Origin: an uncultured Rhodospirillaceae bacterium | GTDB taxonomy: Bacteria; Pseudomonadota; Alphaproteobacteria; MPNO01; UBA2964 | Assembly (NCBI GenBank): GCA_913052165.1 | Contig: CAJXEC010000011.1 | Location: 1-38,215, forward strand | DNA length: 38,215 nucleotides | Direction of reading: 5' to 3' | Shown here: positions 29,175-38,215 of the stretch, one piece after another | How positions within the stretch are numbered: position 1 is the stretch's first letter | Layout: every line of letters starts with the position of its first letter | The notes under the pieces: model-generated | What the model was told of the DNA's origin: nothing | Seen by the model: the letters and a program-made list of their open reading frames with translations, nothing else | The model's database searches: none | Position numbers and translations under genes: made by a program

Positions 29175-30449
29175 CTAGTTTTTGATTACCCGCCACCCAA
29201 TATCGCGACGGAAAAAACCCTCTGGCCATTCAATATCGTCCAGTGCTTGATAAGCATTCTTATGAGCGGCAGCTATATCATCTCCCATGGCTGCAACCCC
29301 TAGAACCCTGCCTCCATTGGCAACCAAGTCCCCGTTTCCATTTCTAAGCGTTCCCGCATGAAATATTTTTACATTATCATAATGAGCAGAGGGATAGGCC
29401 ATTTTTATTACACTTCCTCCTTTGTAGGAGCGTGGGTAACCCTTTGCAGCCATCACAACTATCATTGCAGCTTCTTCATACCACCTTAAATCAAAGCCAT
29501 CTAATACTCCGTCATGGGAGGCGATAAGCGCTGGCAAAATATCAGACTTTAGGCGCATCATAAGAGCCTGGCATTCAGGGTCGCCAAATCTTACATTATA
29601 TTCCAACAGCTTTGCGCCACCCTCATTGATCATAAGACCCGCGTAGAGAATGCCTTTGAAGGGGGTACCCTCTGAGGCCATACCTTTCATCGTAGGTTCA
29701 ATAATCTCACTCATGATCCTAATGGCGATCTTCTCAGAAACGATGGGTGCAGGAGAATAAGCCCCCATTCCACCCGTATTCGGTCCGGTATCGCCCTCGC
29801 CAACCCTCTTGTGATCTTGTGCAGAGGCAAGTGGCAGGGCGGTTTTTCCATCGCATAAAGCAAAAAAGCTTGCCTCTTCACCTTGTAAGAACTCCTCAAT
29901 TATAATTTCCGAGCCAGCTTTCCCGAAAAGGCCTTGCTCAAGCATTTCCTCTATTGCGCTGTTGGCTTCTTTGATCGTATCCGCAATCACTACACCTTTT
30001 CCGGCGGCTAAGCCGTCTGCTTTGACAACTATGGGTGCTCCTAAGGAGTTGGCAAAATTGCGCGCGGACGCTGCGTCCTTAAATCGACCGTAGGCAGCAG
30101 TGGGAATATTATGGCGTGCGCAAAAATCCTTCATGAAACCTTTTGATCCCTCAAGGTTCGCGGCAGCTTGATTTGGACCGAAGTATTTAACACCAATGTC
30201 TTGGAGATTGTCTCCCAAGCCGGCGACCAGCGTTGCTTCTGGTCCAATTACTACAAATTCAACAGCATTCTCTTTTACAAAGCTGATTAAACCGGAGATA
30301 TCATCTGACGCTAATGCAACGCATTCTGCCTCTTCCGCTATGCCCGCATTGCCAGGCGCGCACCATAACCGTGTTACTAACGGGGATCCAGCAATTGCCC
30401 AACAGAGGGCGTGCTCACGTCCACCATTGCCGATTACCAGTACCCTCAT
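29175..30449 (-). CDS. purD: Phosphoribosylamine--glycine ligase
   Basis: MRVLVIGNGGREHALCWAIA, KADGLAAGKGVVIA, GEGDTGPNTGGMGAYSPAP, LEYNVRFGDPECQALM. Confidence 0.97.
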   Translation of the reverse strand: MRVLVIGNGGREHALCWAIAGSPLVTRLWCAPGNAGIAEEAECVALASDDISGLISFVKENAVEFVVIGPEATLVAGLGDNLQDIGVKYFGPNQAAANLEGSKGFMKDFCARHNIPTAAYGRFKDAASARNFANSLGAPIVVKADGLAAGKGVVIADTIKEANSAIEEMLEQGLFGKAGSEIIIEEFLQGEEASFFALCDGKTALPLASAQDHKRVGEGDTGPNTGGMGAYSPAPIVSEKIAIRIMSEIIEPTMKGMASEGTPFKGILYAGLMINEGGAKLLEYNVRFGDPECQALMMRLKSDILPALIASHDGVLDGFDLRWYEEAAMIVVMAAKGYPRSYKGGSVIKMAYPSAHYDNVKIFHAGTLRNGNGDLVANGGRVLGVAAMGDDIAAAHKNAYQALDDIEWPEGFFRRDIGWRVIKN

Positions 30450-30518
30450 GCTAAGCTCTCCCTATTTACATAAAAGCTATCTTGGACTTGTTGTAACTAA
30501 ACATCGGTTTAACATAGA

Positions 30519-32054
30519 ATGCGAGTCGACATGACAGATTGGGATCCTGAAACAATCGAAAACACGGGCTCAGAGCACAATATTTCTGAGCTTTCCGTTG
30601 GTGATGTTGCACGGGCTATTAAGCGCACATTAGAGACTGAATTTGGACGGCTCCGAATCAGAGGTGAAATATCCAGGCCCAATTATCATGGCTCTGGCCA
30701 TCTTTATTTTACACTTAAAGACCAAGAAGCGGTCATAGATGGTGTTTGCTGGCGTGGAACGGTTGAAGGGTTATCGTTGAAGCTTGAGGAAGGGATGGAG
30801 GTCATATGCACTGGTCGCATCTCGTCCTATGCAAGAAGTTCTAAGTATCAAATTGTAATTGAGGCTGTTGAACTCGCTGGAGAGGGGGCGCTCCTGCGGC
30901 TTCTTGAAGAGCGGCGAAAAAAGCTCGTGAAGGAGGGTCTATTTTCTGATGAAAAGAAAAAAAAGCTTCCGTTCCTGCCCGAGACAATAGGCGTTGTTAC
31001 GTCTCCTTCGGGTGCCGTAATTAGAGACATCCTTCACCGTTTAACAGCGCGGTTTCCTCAACGGGTTTTATTATGGCCCGTCCTAGTTCAAGGAGACGGA
31101 GCAGCTCAAGAAATCGCGAGGGCTATTTCCGGTTTTAATAGCCTTTCTGATAAGGAAAATACTCCTAGACCGGACTTAATAATTGTTGCGCGGGGAGGTG
31201 GTAGCCTCGAAGACTTGTGGTGTTTTAATGAAGAGAGTGTCGTTCGTGCAGTCGCGGAGTCCGACATACCAGTGATCTCAGGGGTCGGGCACGAGACTGA
31301 TATAACTTTGATTGATTTTGCTGCAGATGTAAGGGCGCCGACCCCTACCGCTGCGGCTGAAATGGCAGTGCCAGTCCGGGCAGAACTAACGGCTCAGGTG
31401 CTGGATTTAATGACCCGGTCCGTTAGCGCAATAGAACGACTCCAGCAGTCTTTTCAGCTTCAAGTCGATGCAAACGCTCGGGGTCTCACAAAGCCCGAAT
31501 TTTTCATTTCTGAGGCACAGCAGACTTTAGATGTCTGTTCCGATAGGCTCAGCCTAACCGCCTCATTTCTTTTTCAGAGATTGGGTGATCGTGTTGAAGC
31601 AGTGTCAGCAAAAATCTTGCATCCCCGAGAGTTCCTGGATGCCCTGGACGAACGGTTGATGCGGTTCCGTGAGAAGCTCGAATCTGGTGCGCAGATTGTG
31701 TTTGATGTGCGTAATCAAAAGCTCTGTGGATTAGATTATACAACTCGATCCACGACGGCAGTCCAAAGATTATTAGAAACATGGCAAAATATCTTGGTGA
31801 GTAATGGAAAGTTACTCGTTAGCTATTCTTACAAGGATGTGTTAAAGCGTGGATTTGCGTTGATAAGAGCAAGAGATGGATGCCCTATAAAGGTCTCTAA
31901 AACTTTAAAAACCGGAGAAAAAATCTCGATCGAATTTTTTGATGGGGTAAAGGAAGCCTCGGTCATGGGGGATGAGACCAAAAATATCAGTGCCAAGGGA
32001 AAAGACCGGAGGAAAAAGAAGGAACCTCAATCTGAACAGGGGACGCTCCTTTGA
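30519..32054 (+). CDS. xseA: Exodeoxyribonuclease VII large subunit
   Basis: RIRGEISRPNYHGSGHLYFTLKD, GVVTSPSGAVIRDILHRL, VARGGGSLEDLWCFNEE, DVRAPTPTAAAEMAVP. Confidence 0.96.
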   Translation: MRVDMTDWDPETIENTGSEHNISELSVGDVARAIKRTLETEFGRLRIRGEISRPNYHGSGHLYFTLKDQEAVIDGVCWRGTVEGLSLKLEEGMEVICTGRISSYARSSKYQIVIEAVELAGEGALLRLLEERRKKLVKEGLFSDEKKKKLPFLPETIGVVTSPSGAVIRDILHRLTARFPQRVLLWPVLVQGDGAAQEIARAISGFNSLSDKENTPRPDLIIVARGGGSLEDLWCFNEESVVRAVAESDIPVISGVGHETDITLIDFAADVRAPTPTAAAEMAVPVRAELTAQVLDLMTRSVSAIERLQQSFQLQVDANARGLTKPEFFISEAQQTLDVCSDRLSLTASFLFQRLGDRVEAVSAKILHPREFLDALDERLMRFREKLESGAQIVFDVRNQKLCGLDYTTRSTTAVQRLLETWQNILVSNGKLLVSYSYKDVLKRGFALIRARDGCPIKVSKTLKTGEKISIEFFDGVKEASVMGDETKNISAKGKDRRKKKEPQSEQGTLL

Positions 32055-32857
32055 AAACACTTTTTGTTTTCCTCATTTTGATATTGTCAATTAGGCATGT
32101 TGTTGCGTTTGAGATAAAAGGACAACTCCAACCTGGAGGGCTTATCCATGCTCAATTAGAGCCTGGTTCCTCCGCTACATTGAATGGTACTCGATTATCG
32201 GTTTCCGAAGATGGACTTTTGGTCTTTGGGTTTGGCCGTGATGCTTCAGTCGATCAAGTGCTTGAAATCAAGGAGCCAGATGGATCGATAAAAAGGCAAA
32301 AGTTAACTTTGCAAAAACGAAATTACAAAGTCCAAAAAATTTACGGTTTGCCAAAAAATAAAGTTATCCCGCCAATTGCTCAAAGAGAGCGAATTGCTAG
32401 TGAGAGACGTTTAATAAGTACAACGCGAAATAAGAAGACCAATAGACGAGATTTCTTGGGAGGATTCTCATGGCCTGTAAAAGGACGCATAAGTGGTGTT
32501 TTTGGAAGCCAACGAATTTTAAATGGTGTCCCTCGTTCGCCACACTATGGACTGGATATAGCTGCCCCTGAGGGGACTCCGGTGCTTGCCGCTTCAAGTG
32601 GCGTTATTTCCTTGGCTCATGAAAACATGTTTTTCACTGGGAAAACTATTTTGATAGATCATGGGTTTGGAGTTTCAACTATCTACGTTCATCTCTCAGA
32701 GATCTCAGTTGAGGTGGGCCAGAGCGTTGAAAGAGGTCAATTAGTGGGACAGGTCGGGATGACGGGAAGGGCCACAGGGCCGCACCTTCATTGGGGTTTG
32801 AGCTGGGGTCAAGTAAGGTTAGACCCTCAACTTGTTGTCCCCCCTATGATCAATTAG
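32051..32857 (+). CDS. M23-family metallopeptidase (LytM domain), secreted
   Basis: Hydrophobic N-terminus; HYGLDIAAPEGTPVLAASSGVI, VGMTGRATGPHLHWGL (HxH). TTG start overlaps the xseA stop. Confidence 0.88.
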   Translation: MKTLFVFLILILSIRHVVAFEIKGQLQPGGLIHAQLEPGSSATLNGTRLSVSEDGLLVFGFGRDASVDQVLEIKEPDGSIKRQKLTLQKRNYKVQKIYGLPKNKVIPPIAQRERIASERRLISTTRNKKTNRRDFLGGFSWPVKGRISGVFGSQRILNGVPRSPHYGLDIAAPEGTPVLAASSGVISLAHENMFFTGKTILIDHGFGVSTIYVHLSEISVEVGQSVERGQLVGQVGMTGRATGPHLHWGLSWGQVRLDPQLVVPPMIN

Positions 32858-32868
32858 GTCACATGAAT

Positions 32869-33777
32869 TCAGCGTTTAGGCCATCGGTTGTGGAGCCAGA
32901 ACCATTGATCAGGTCGTTCTATAATCCAATCCTCGAATATTTCGTTAACCTTAGTCATCATTAATTCAATATCCTTTTTTCGATCGCCTGTTTTAGGAGG
33001 GGCCAACGGCGGTAGGATGGTGGCCCTGAAGCTGCATCCCCTGATACGCTCAAGTCGAATTGGAATAGCTGGGCAGTTGTACTTCAATGCAAGGGTAGCC
33101 AGAGCCGAAGAGGTCATTGCATCTCTTCCGAAAAATGGGATCGATATCCCATCATTCATTTTTTGGTCAACCAGCATTCCAAGTGATTTTCCATTCTTCA
33201 TTAATTGTACAATTTTTCGGGCTCCAGAGGGGCCCTTGGGGACAGTATCATCACTTTTGAGGCGGCGAAGATGTCGCAATAAAAAATCTACAATTGGGTT
33301 GTTGGCGGCACGGTATACAGCGGCGGTGGGGGCTCCTAATTCCCGCAAAATTAATGGAAATAACTCCCAATTGGCAAAATGCCCCGAAAAGTAAATTACC
33401 GGTTGTCCTTCCCTATGAAATTGCGTGAGATAATTCCTGTTAATTATTTCAATTTGATCTGTTCTCGCCCAGCGCGCGATATGCCGAATGTGCGGCATTT
33501 CCCCGACTACTCTTCCGAGGTTTTCCCACATGCCAATAATTGCACTTGTAATTGTTTTTTGATCAAAATCGGTTAAAGCCTCATCCATGTTTTTTAAAGC
33601 ACGTCTATTTATACCCAAGCTCGGCCCAACTTTTCGACCGAGATAACCGCCCAAATTTGAAGCAGCGATAGGTGTGAGGCATGAAAAAAATAACAATAAA
33701 AGTATCAAGCTAGAAGCTTCAAAGGGATATTTCACGAACCGGAATGTTCTGCTCAACTTTGATTTGGGTTTGCTCAT
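32869..33777 (-). CDS. Lipid A biosynthesis acyltransferase (LpxL/HtrB family)
   Basis: HX4E motif in FSGHFANWELFPL; LGMLVDQKMNDGISIPFFGRDA. ATG at 33777 overlaps the lpxK stop (ATGA); ORF-track start at 33825 is likely too far upstream. Confidence 0.88.
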   Translation of the reverse strand: MSKPKSKLSRTFRFVKYPFEASSLILLLLFFSCLTPIAASNLGGYLGRKVGPSLGINRRALKNMDEALTDFDQKTITSAIIGMWENLGRVVGEMPHIRHIARWARTDQIEIINRNYLTQFHREGQPVIYFSGHFANWELFPLILRELGAPTAAVYRAANNPIVDFLLRHLRRLKSDDTVPKGPSGARKIVQLMKNGKSLGMLVDQKMNDGISIPFFGRDAMTSSALATLALKYNCPAIPIRLERIRGCSFRATILPPLAPPKTGDRKKDIELMMTKVNEIFEDWIIERPDQWFWLHNRWPKR

Positions 33778-34733
33778 GTAAAAAGTCCGTTTAAAGCTTG
33801 ATCGATTATGCTCGGGTCTCTCCAAACTAATTTTATTGGAACACTGACGATGTGTTTACGAAATTTTGTGGGAATGCGCACAAAATCTTTCTCAGTTGTG
33901 TAAAGCTCTGCTGTTCCTTTTGAAGCTTGAAGTAGAAGATCCTCTATTTCTATTTTTGAAAAACAGTGATGATCGGGAAAACTTTTTTGAAAAATTAAGT
34001 CTGCTCCCATCTCTCGCAATGTTTCAAAAAACTTTTCTGGCCTACCGATCCCGGCAAAAGCTGCCACTTTTCTATCACTTAAATCCAGAGGCTTTTCGGG
34101 TAGGATTTCTGCATTTGCGATAGGTAAGGCCAGCGTTTGGCTTATCGATCCAAGATCTTGTCCAATAATAACCGCGGTATCCGCTCTGTGACATCCATCC
34201 CTGAGATGCTCACGCATAGGCCCAGCCGGAAAAATTCGCCCGTTACCAATTCCGTAAGGACCATCAAACACAAGAAATGAATAGTCTTTATAGAGGCCCG
34301 GATTTTGAAAACCATCGTCCATAATGATACAGGTGGCTCCCTCAGCGCAGGCTCGTTTGGCTGCTATGACTCGATCTCTGTTTACCCACACTGGGGCAAC
34401 TTGTGCTAGTAAAAGAGGCTCATCTCCCACGTCATCTATGCTGTGTTTTGAAGGGTCAACTCTCTGAATGGCAGTTGTTTGTCGTCCGTACCCGCGCGAT
34501 AAAAAATGAGGACGCTGGCCGCGTTCAACAAGTTTTTGGCAAATAGAAATCGCCACAGTGGTTTTACCTGTCCCACCCATGGTCAGATTACCAATGCAGA
34601 TAACAGGAATTGGCGCTTTCCAAGTTCGAGACCTCCTGCGGGCCGCTTTACTAGCGACGTTATATAACCAGGAGACAGGTAGTAACGAGTTAGAGAGTAA
34701 GCCGCACTTTGTCCAAAAAACAGGTTTTTGCAT
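33774..34733 (-). CDS. lpxK: Tetraacyldisaccharide 4'-kinase
   Basis: VICIGNLTMGGTGKTTVAI P-loop, PHFLSRGYGR, DDGFQNPGLYKDYSFLVFDG. Confidence 0.95.
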   Translation of the reverse strand: MQKPVFWTKCGLLSNSLLPVSWLYNVASKAARRRSRTWKAPIPVICIGNLTMGGTGKTTVAISICQKLVERGQRPHFLSRGYGRQTTAIQRVDPSKHSIDDVGDEPLLLAQVAPVWVNRDRVIAAKRACAEGATCIIMDDGFQNPGLYKDYSFLVFDGPYGIGNGRIFPAGPMREHLRDGCHRADTAVIIGQDLGSISQTLALPIANAEILPEKPLDLSDRKVAAFAGIGRPEKFFETLREMGADLIFQKSFPDHHCFSKIEIEDLLLQASKGTAELYTTEKDFVRIPTKFRKHIVSVPIKLVWRDPSIIDQALNGLFT

Positions 34734-36011
34734 CTAATTTTCTTGAATTGCAATCTCAACAATTGGCAAAAGTTGATCTCCAATGTTCTCAAGTATCTCC
34801 ATCTGGTCCAACACTATCTTCTTTGCGACGTCAGTCTGTGACTGTCGGGTTGACGCATCAATAAGTAATGAATAAACCGCGTTTTCAAGAGCTGCCGGCT
34901 TATCTATCCGCACTGCGGCGGCAGTACGAACCATTTCGGAAGTTATTTCATTAAAATTCTCTGTAAAAGGACCAAAGATCACAGCACTACCAAGTTTAGC
35001 GGCCTCCAATATATTTTGACCTCCGTGAGGAATAAGAGACCCCCCAATAAATGAAACTGGTGCGACTCGATAAAAAACTCCCAGTTCACCAATAGAGTCA
35101 GCGATATAAATATCTGTATTAGGTCTTAATGCCTTAGCTCGAGATCTAAGTTGTCCTGTGAGCCCCTGGTTAGCAGCCAGTTCGGCTATTAATTCGCCCC
35201 TTATAGGGTGTCTGGGTGCTATAATGGTTAATAATTTGGGGATTTTATTAGATAGATTCTTATGGGTATTGATAATAAATTCCTCTTCTCCGGGATGAGT
35301 GCTGGCAGCCAACCAGGCGGGACGATCGGCTAAAGAAGCTTTTAACTCAGTGACTATCTGGGTGTCCGCTGGCAGGGGAGCTGACGCGTATTTGAGATTG
35401 CCTAACATTTGAACATTGGCCGCACCTAATCTCTTTAAATTTTTCATATCGGTGTGGCTTTGGGCTAAACAAAGTTTAAAGCCGCCCAGAAGACTGGCGA
35501 TTGTACCTGGAAACCTCGACCAATTCTGCAATGACCGGGGGGATATCCGTCCATTTACCAGGACCATAGGAATGTTTCTTGACTCAGTAAGTTTTATCAA
35601 GTTCGGCCAAAATTCAGACTCGACCCACATTGCAAAATTTGGTTGCCAATGGTCTAGAAATGAGTCGACCCATTGAGGGCAGTCAACAGGCACAAACTGA
35701 TGAATGACATTCTTTGGCAGCCGTTTGGATAGCATATTTGCGGAGGTTACCGTTCCCGTCGTGATCAAAAAGTTACACCTTTTGTAGCGACTATGAAGGA
35801 GTTCAATTAAAGGTAATACCGAGAGCGACTCACCCAGGCTCGCCGCGTGGATCCATATTAAGCTTCCTTTTGGCCTGTTTCGCGAGGGCTTTCCCCTACG
35901 CTCCCCAATTCTTGCTGGATCCTCTTTGCCTTCCCGACATCTTTTATTAATAACACAGTCGATAAAGGGCTTTCCTAAAGTAACTGCCGCTCTATAGGCT
36001 AAAAGGATCAT
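34734..36011 (-). CDS. waaA: 3-deoxy-D-manno-octulosonic acid transferase
   Basis: IWIHAASLGESLSVLPLI, LITTGTVTSANML, WVESEFWPNLI, PVSFIGGSLIPHGGQNILEAAKLGSAVIFGP. Confidence 0.95.
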   Translation of the reverse strand: MILLAYRAAVTLGKPFIDCVINKRCREGKEDPARIGERRGKPSRNRPKGSLIWIHAASLGESLSVLPLIELLHSRYKRCNFLITTGTVTSANMLSKRLPKNVIHQFVPVDCPQWVDSFLDHWQPNFAMWVESEFWPNLIKLTESRNIPMVLVNGRISPRSLQNWSRFPGTIASLLGGFKLCLAQSHTDMKNLKRLGAANVQMLGNLKYASAPLPADTQIVTELKASLADRPAWLAASTHPGEEEFIINTHKNLSNKIPKLLTIIAPRHPIRGELIAELAANQGLTGQLRSRAKALRPNTDIYIADSIGELGVFYRVAPVSFIGGSLIPHGGQNILEAAKLGSAVIFGPFTENFNEITSEMVRTAAAVRIDKPAALENAVYSLLIDASTRQSQTDVAKKIVLDQMEILENIGDQLLPIVEIAIQEN

Positions 36012-36014
36012 TCT

Positions 36015-36728
36015 TTACCGCACCGAGCTATGGCTTTTTTGGGGCTGGATCAGGTTTCTTCCCAAGCGAGTGTCAAGGTCGGCTGTCATCTCATTTAGCG
36101 CGGTCTCGAGAGCGCTGGCTATTTTAGCTATCTTTTCTTTTCCAGCGTCTTTAGGGACATAAATGGGCCTACCCCATAGAAAGATACCCTTCGTAAAGGG
36201 GAAAGGTAACATAAGGCGGTCCCAACTCGATGCTATAAATGCTGACTTGGCTGAGAGGGCCAAAGGTATAATTGGTGCGCCTGTGAGACGGGACGCTTCG
36301 ACAATACCTTTACCGGCTCGCATCCTCGGCCCTTGCGGCCCATCTGGAGTGATTCCGACTACCTCTCCACGTTGAACCGCGCGAATAACTTTTCTCAAGG
36401 CAGCGCTACCACCCTTTGTGGAAGACCCTGCCAATGTATTAATTCCGAAGGGAGCCACGGCTCTGGAAATTAACAACCCATCTCGGTGTTCGGACATCAT
36501 TATATTGATCGGATTTTCAAAGTGCCATGCATGAACAAACATTCCCAGTCGACCATGCCAGAAAGCGATGATAAAGGGTTTTTTATTCTCCAGCATCTCG
36601 GAAGGAATTTCCCTAGACTCTATTCGCCACTTTATGGTTATTTGTGAGAGGCGCAGGTAGGCCGTAATCGTGCACCTGATAAGCCCTTGAATAAGCTCCG
36701 TCCTTAGAACTTTTTTGGCAAAACCCAT
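36015..36728 (-). CDS. DUF374 lysophospholipid acyltransferase-like protein
   Basis: IIAFWHGRLGMF, MSEHRDGLLISR, STKGGSAALRKVIRAV, GITPDGPQGPRM. Confidence 0.88.
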   Translation of the reverse strand: MGFAKKVLRTELIQGLIRCTITAYLRLSQITIKWRIESREIPSEMLENKKPFIIAFWHGRLGMFVHAWHFENPINIMMSEHRDGLLISRAVAPFGINTLAGSSTKGGSAALRKVIRAVQRGEVVGITPDGPQGPRMRAGKGIVEASRLTGAPIIPLALSAKSAFIASSWDRLMLPFPFTKGIFLWGRPIYVPKDAGKEKIAKIASALETALNEMTADLDTRLGRNLIQPQKSHSSVR

Positions 36729-36731
36729 TAT

Positions 36732-38215
36732 TTAGCCGTTTTCTCTCGGAGCGGTAGAATTTTGTGCAGACTGTTGCTCTGCAAACTGAAGCGCGTAAAG
36801 CTTGGAATAGGCGCCTTTGCGCTTTAGAAGCTCTGAGTGAGTTCCTGTTTCAATAATTTTGCCATATTCCATTACATATATTCTATCGGCATTCACAACG
36901 GTTGATAATCGATGCGCTATGACGATGGTAGTGCGGTCCTCAGTCAGTGCCGCGAGAGCATTCTGCACTACACGTTCAGTCTCGGTATCCAAGGCAGACG
37001 TGGCCTCATCAAGCAAGAGGATAGGGGCATCTTTTAACATAGCCCGGGCAATCGCAATCCTCTGCTGCTGCCCGCCCGAGAGCTTGAGTCCACGCCCCCC
37101 TACATGCGTTTCGTATCCTGCCGACAAGGTTTGTATGAAGTCGTGGGCGTCCGCAGCTTTTGCAGCCGCAATAATTTCCTCGTCTGTCGCATTAGCTTTT
37201 CCATAAGCGATATTTTCGCGTACGGTATCATCAAATAGAGATATGTCCTGAGTTACCAACGCGATATTTGAGCGAAGGCTTGCTAGAGTAAGAGTTTTAA
37301 CATCAATGCCATCGACTAAAATTGTACCTTTTTGACGGTCATAGAATCTTGGTATCAAATTAAAGATTGTAGATTTACCTGCTCCTGATGGCCCCACTAA
37401 AGCAATGGTTTCGCCTTGTGAGATTTCCAAAGTAACACCTGAGAGAGCTTCCCTATTAGTATCATAGCTGAAATAAACGTTTTCAAATTTTATAGATCCA
37501 AGAGATTTTCCTAATATTTTTGCGCCTTTGGCATCCTTGATCTGAGGCTCGGCATCGATCAGTTGAAAAATACGATCGGCAGCTGCTAAGCCGTTCTGTA
37601 GGTTGGCGTTTAACGATGCGAGCCTCTTCATTGGCTCATATGCTAGCAGGAGGGCAGTAATAAAGGAGAAGAATGTCCCTGGAGTCGTTGCCCCTGCGAG
37701 CACCTGGGTTCCTCCGTATAAGATCACAGCAGCGATAGCCACGCCACCCAATGTCTCCATTATAGGGTGAAATGCAGAGCGGACTCTTGCTGCCCGTTGC
37801 ACGAGTTTGAAGATAGTCTCTATCGCTGCACCTGCCCGATTTATTTCGTAATTTTCCATGCCATACGCCCTGACATGTCGAGCCCCTCGGAAAGTCTCAT
37901 CGAGCAAGGTCGTCAATTGCCCGAACTCTTCCTGGGTATTCGCAGAAATTTGCCTTATTCGGCCTCCCAATCTTACAATTGGATAAATTGCAAGAGGAAA
38001 CACAAAGAATGCGATAATGGCTAAGAGCCAGTCACGTTGAAACATTACTGCCACTAGAAATATAACTGTGAGAGAATCTCGCGCTATACCGGTAAGTGCA
38101 TCGGAGACCGCTGAACGCAAAAGATTAGCATCATTACTAATTCTAGAGATTATTCGACCAGTCGAAGTCGTATTAAAGTACGCTACATCTGTTTTCATTA
38201 AATGGGCATACATCT
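36732..38215 (-). CDS. msbA: MsbA-type lipid A export ABC transporter, partial (5' end outside window)
   Basis: Walker A GPSGAGKST, LSGGQQQRIAIARAMLKDAPILLLDEATSALD, TM region upstream; position in the lipid A operon. Confidence 0.9.
   Translation of the reverse strand, partial: MYAHLMKTDVAYFNTTSTGRIISRISNDANLLRSAVSDALTGIARDSLTVIFLVAVMFQRDWLLAIIAFFVFPLAIYPIVRLGGRIRQISANTQEEFGQLTTLLDETFRGARHVRAYGMENYEINRAGAAIETIFKLVQRAARVRSAFHPIMETLGGVAIAAVILYGGTQVLAGATTPGTFFSFITALLLAYEPMKRLASLNANLQNGLAAADRIFQLIDAEPQIKDAKGAKILGKSLGSIKFENVYFSYDTNREALSGVTLEISQGETIALVGPSGAGKSTIFNLIPRFYDRQKGTILVDGIDVKTLTLASLRSNIALVTQDISLFDDTVRENIAYGKANATDEEIIAAAKAADAHDFIQTLSAGYETHVGGRGLKLSGGQQQRIAIARAMLKDAPILLLDEATSALDTETERVVQNALAALTEDRTTIVIAHRLSTVVNADRIYVMEYGKIIETGTHSELLKRKGAYSKLYALQFAEQQSAQNSTAPRENG

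Noticed and set aside
1-38215. tRNA/rRNA genes, CRISPR arrays, transposons, integrases or phage genes
   Set aside because: None seen: intergenic gaps are short, contain no cloverleaf or repeat-spacer pattern I could identify, and no ORF shows transposase, integrase or phage motifs.

Overview
The window looks like alphaproteobacterial chromosome, judging from gene content and order: ileS-lspA-DUF3035-M16-M16, mutL, rsmD/rluB/tadA, and msbA-DUF374-waaA-lpxK-lpxL. Most of it is housekeeping: pdxH (partial), pssA/psd, ribF, ileS, lspA, two M16 proteases, pgi, mutL, rsmD, a RluB-type pseudouridine synthase, tadA, purD, xseA, an M23 peptidase and a lipid A/Kdo operon cut by the right window edge. 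An accessory block at about 18.0-28.8 kb carries a PuuD-like class-I amidotransferase, a cysteine-poor Asp/Glu-racemase/arylmalonate-decarboxylase-fold protein, two tandem UbiD-family decarboxylases, a PhyH-type dioxygenase, an alpha/beta hydrolase, a TAXI-TRAP importer (receptor plus fused permease) and a hotdog thioesterase. This is a plausible, substrate-unknown carboxylate uptake and decarboxylation locus. A second finding is absent from the ORF track as a whole gene: a degraded full-length S-adenosyl-L-methionine hydroxide adenosyltransferase (DUF62 family) pseudogene on the minus strand at 4097-4810. It can be reconstructed across two compensating frameshifts and two in-frame stops. I saw no tRNA, rRNA, CRISPR array, transposase or phage genes. 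All family calls are by eye from motifs; no searches were run.
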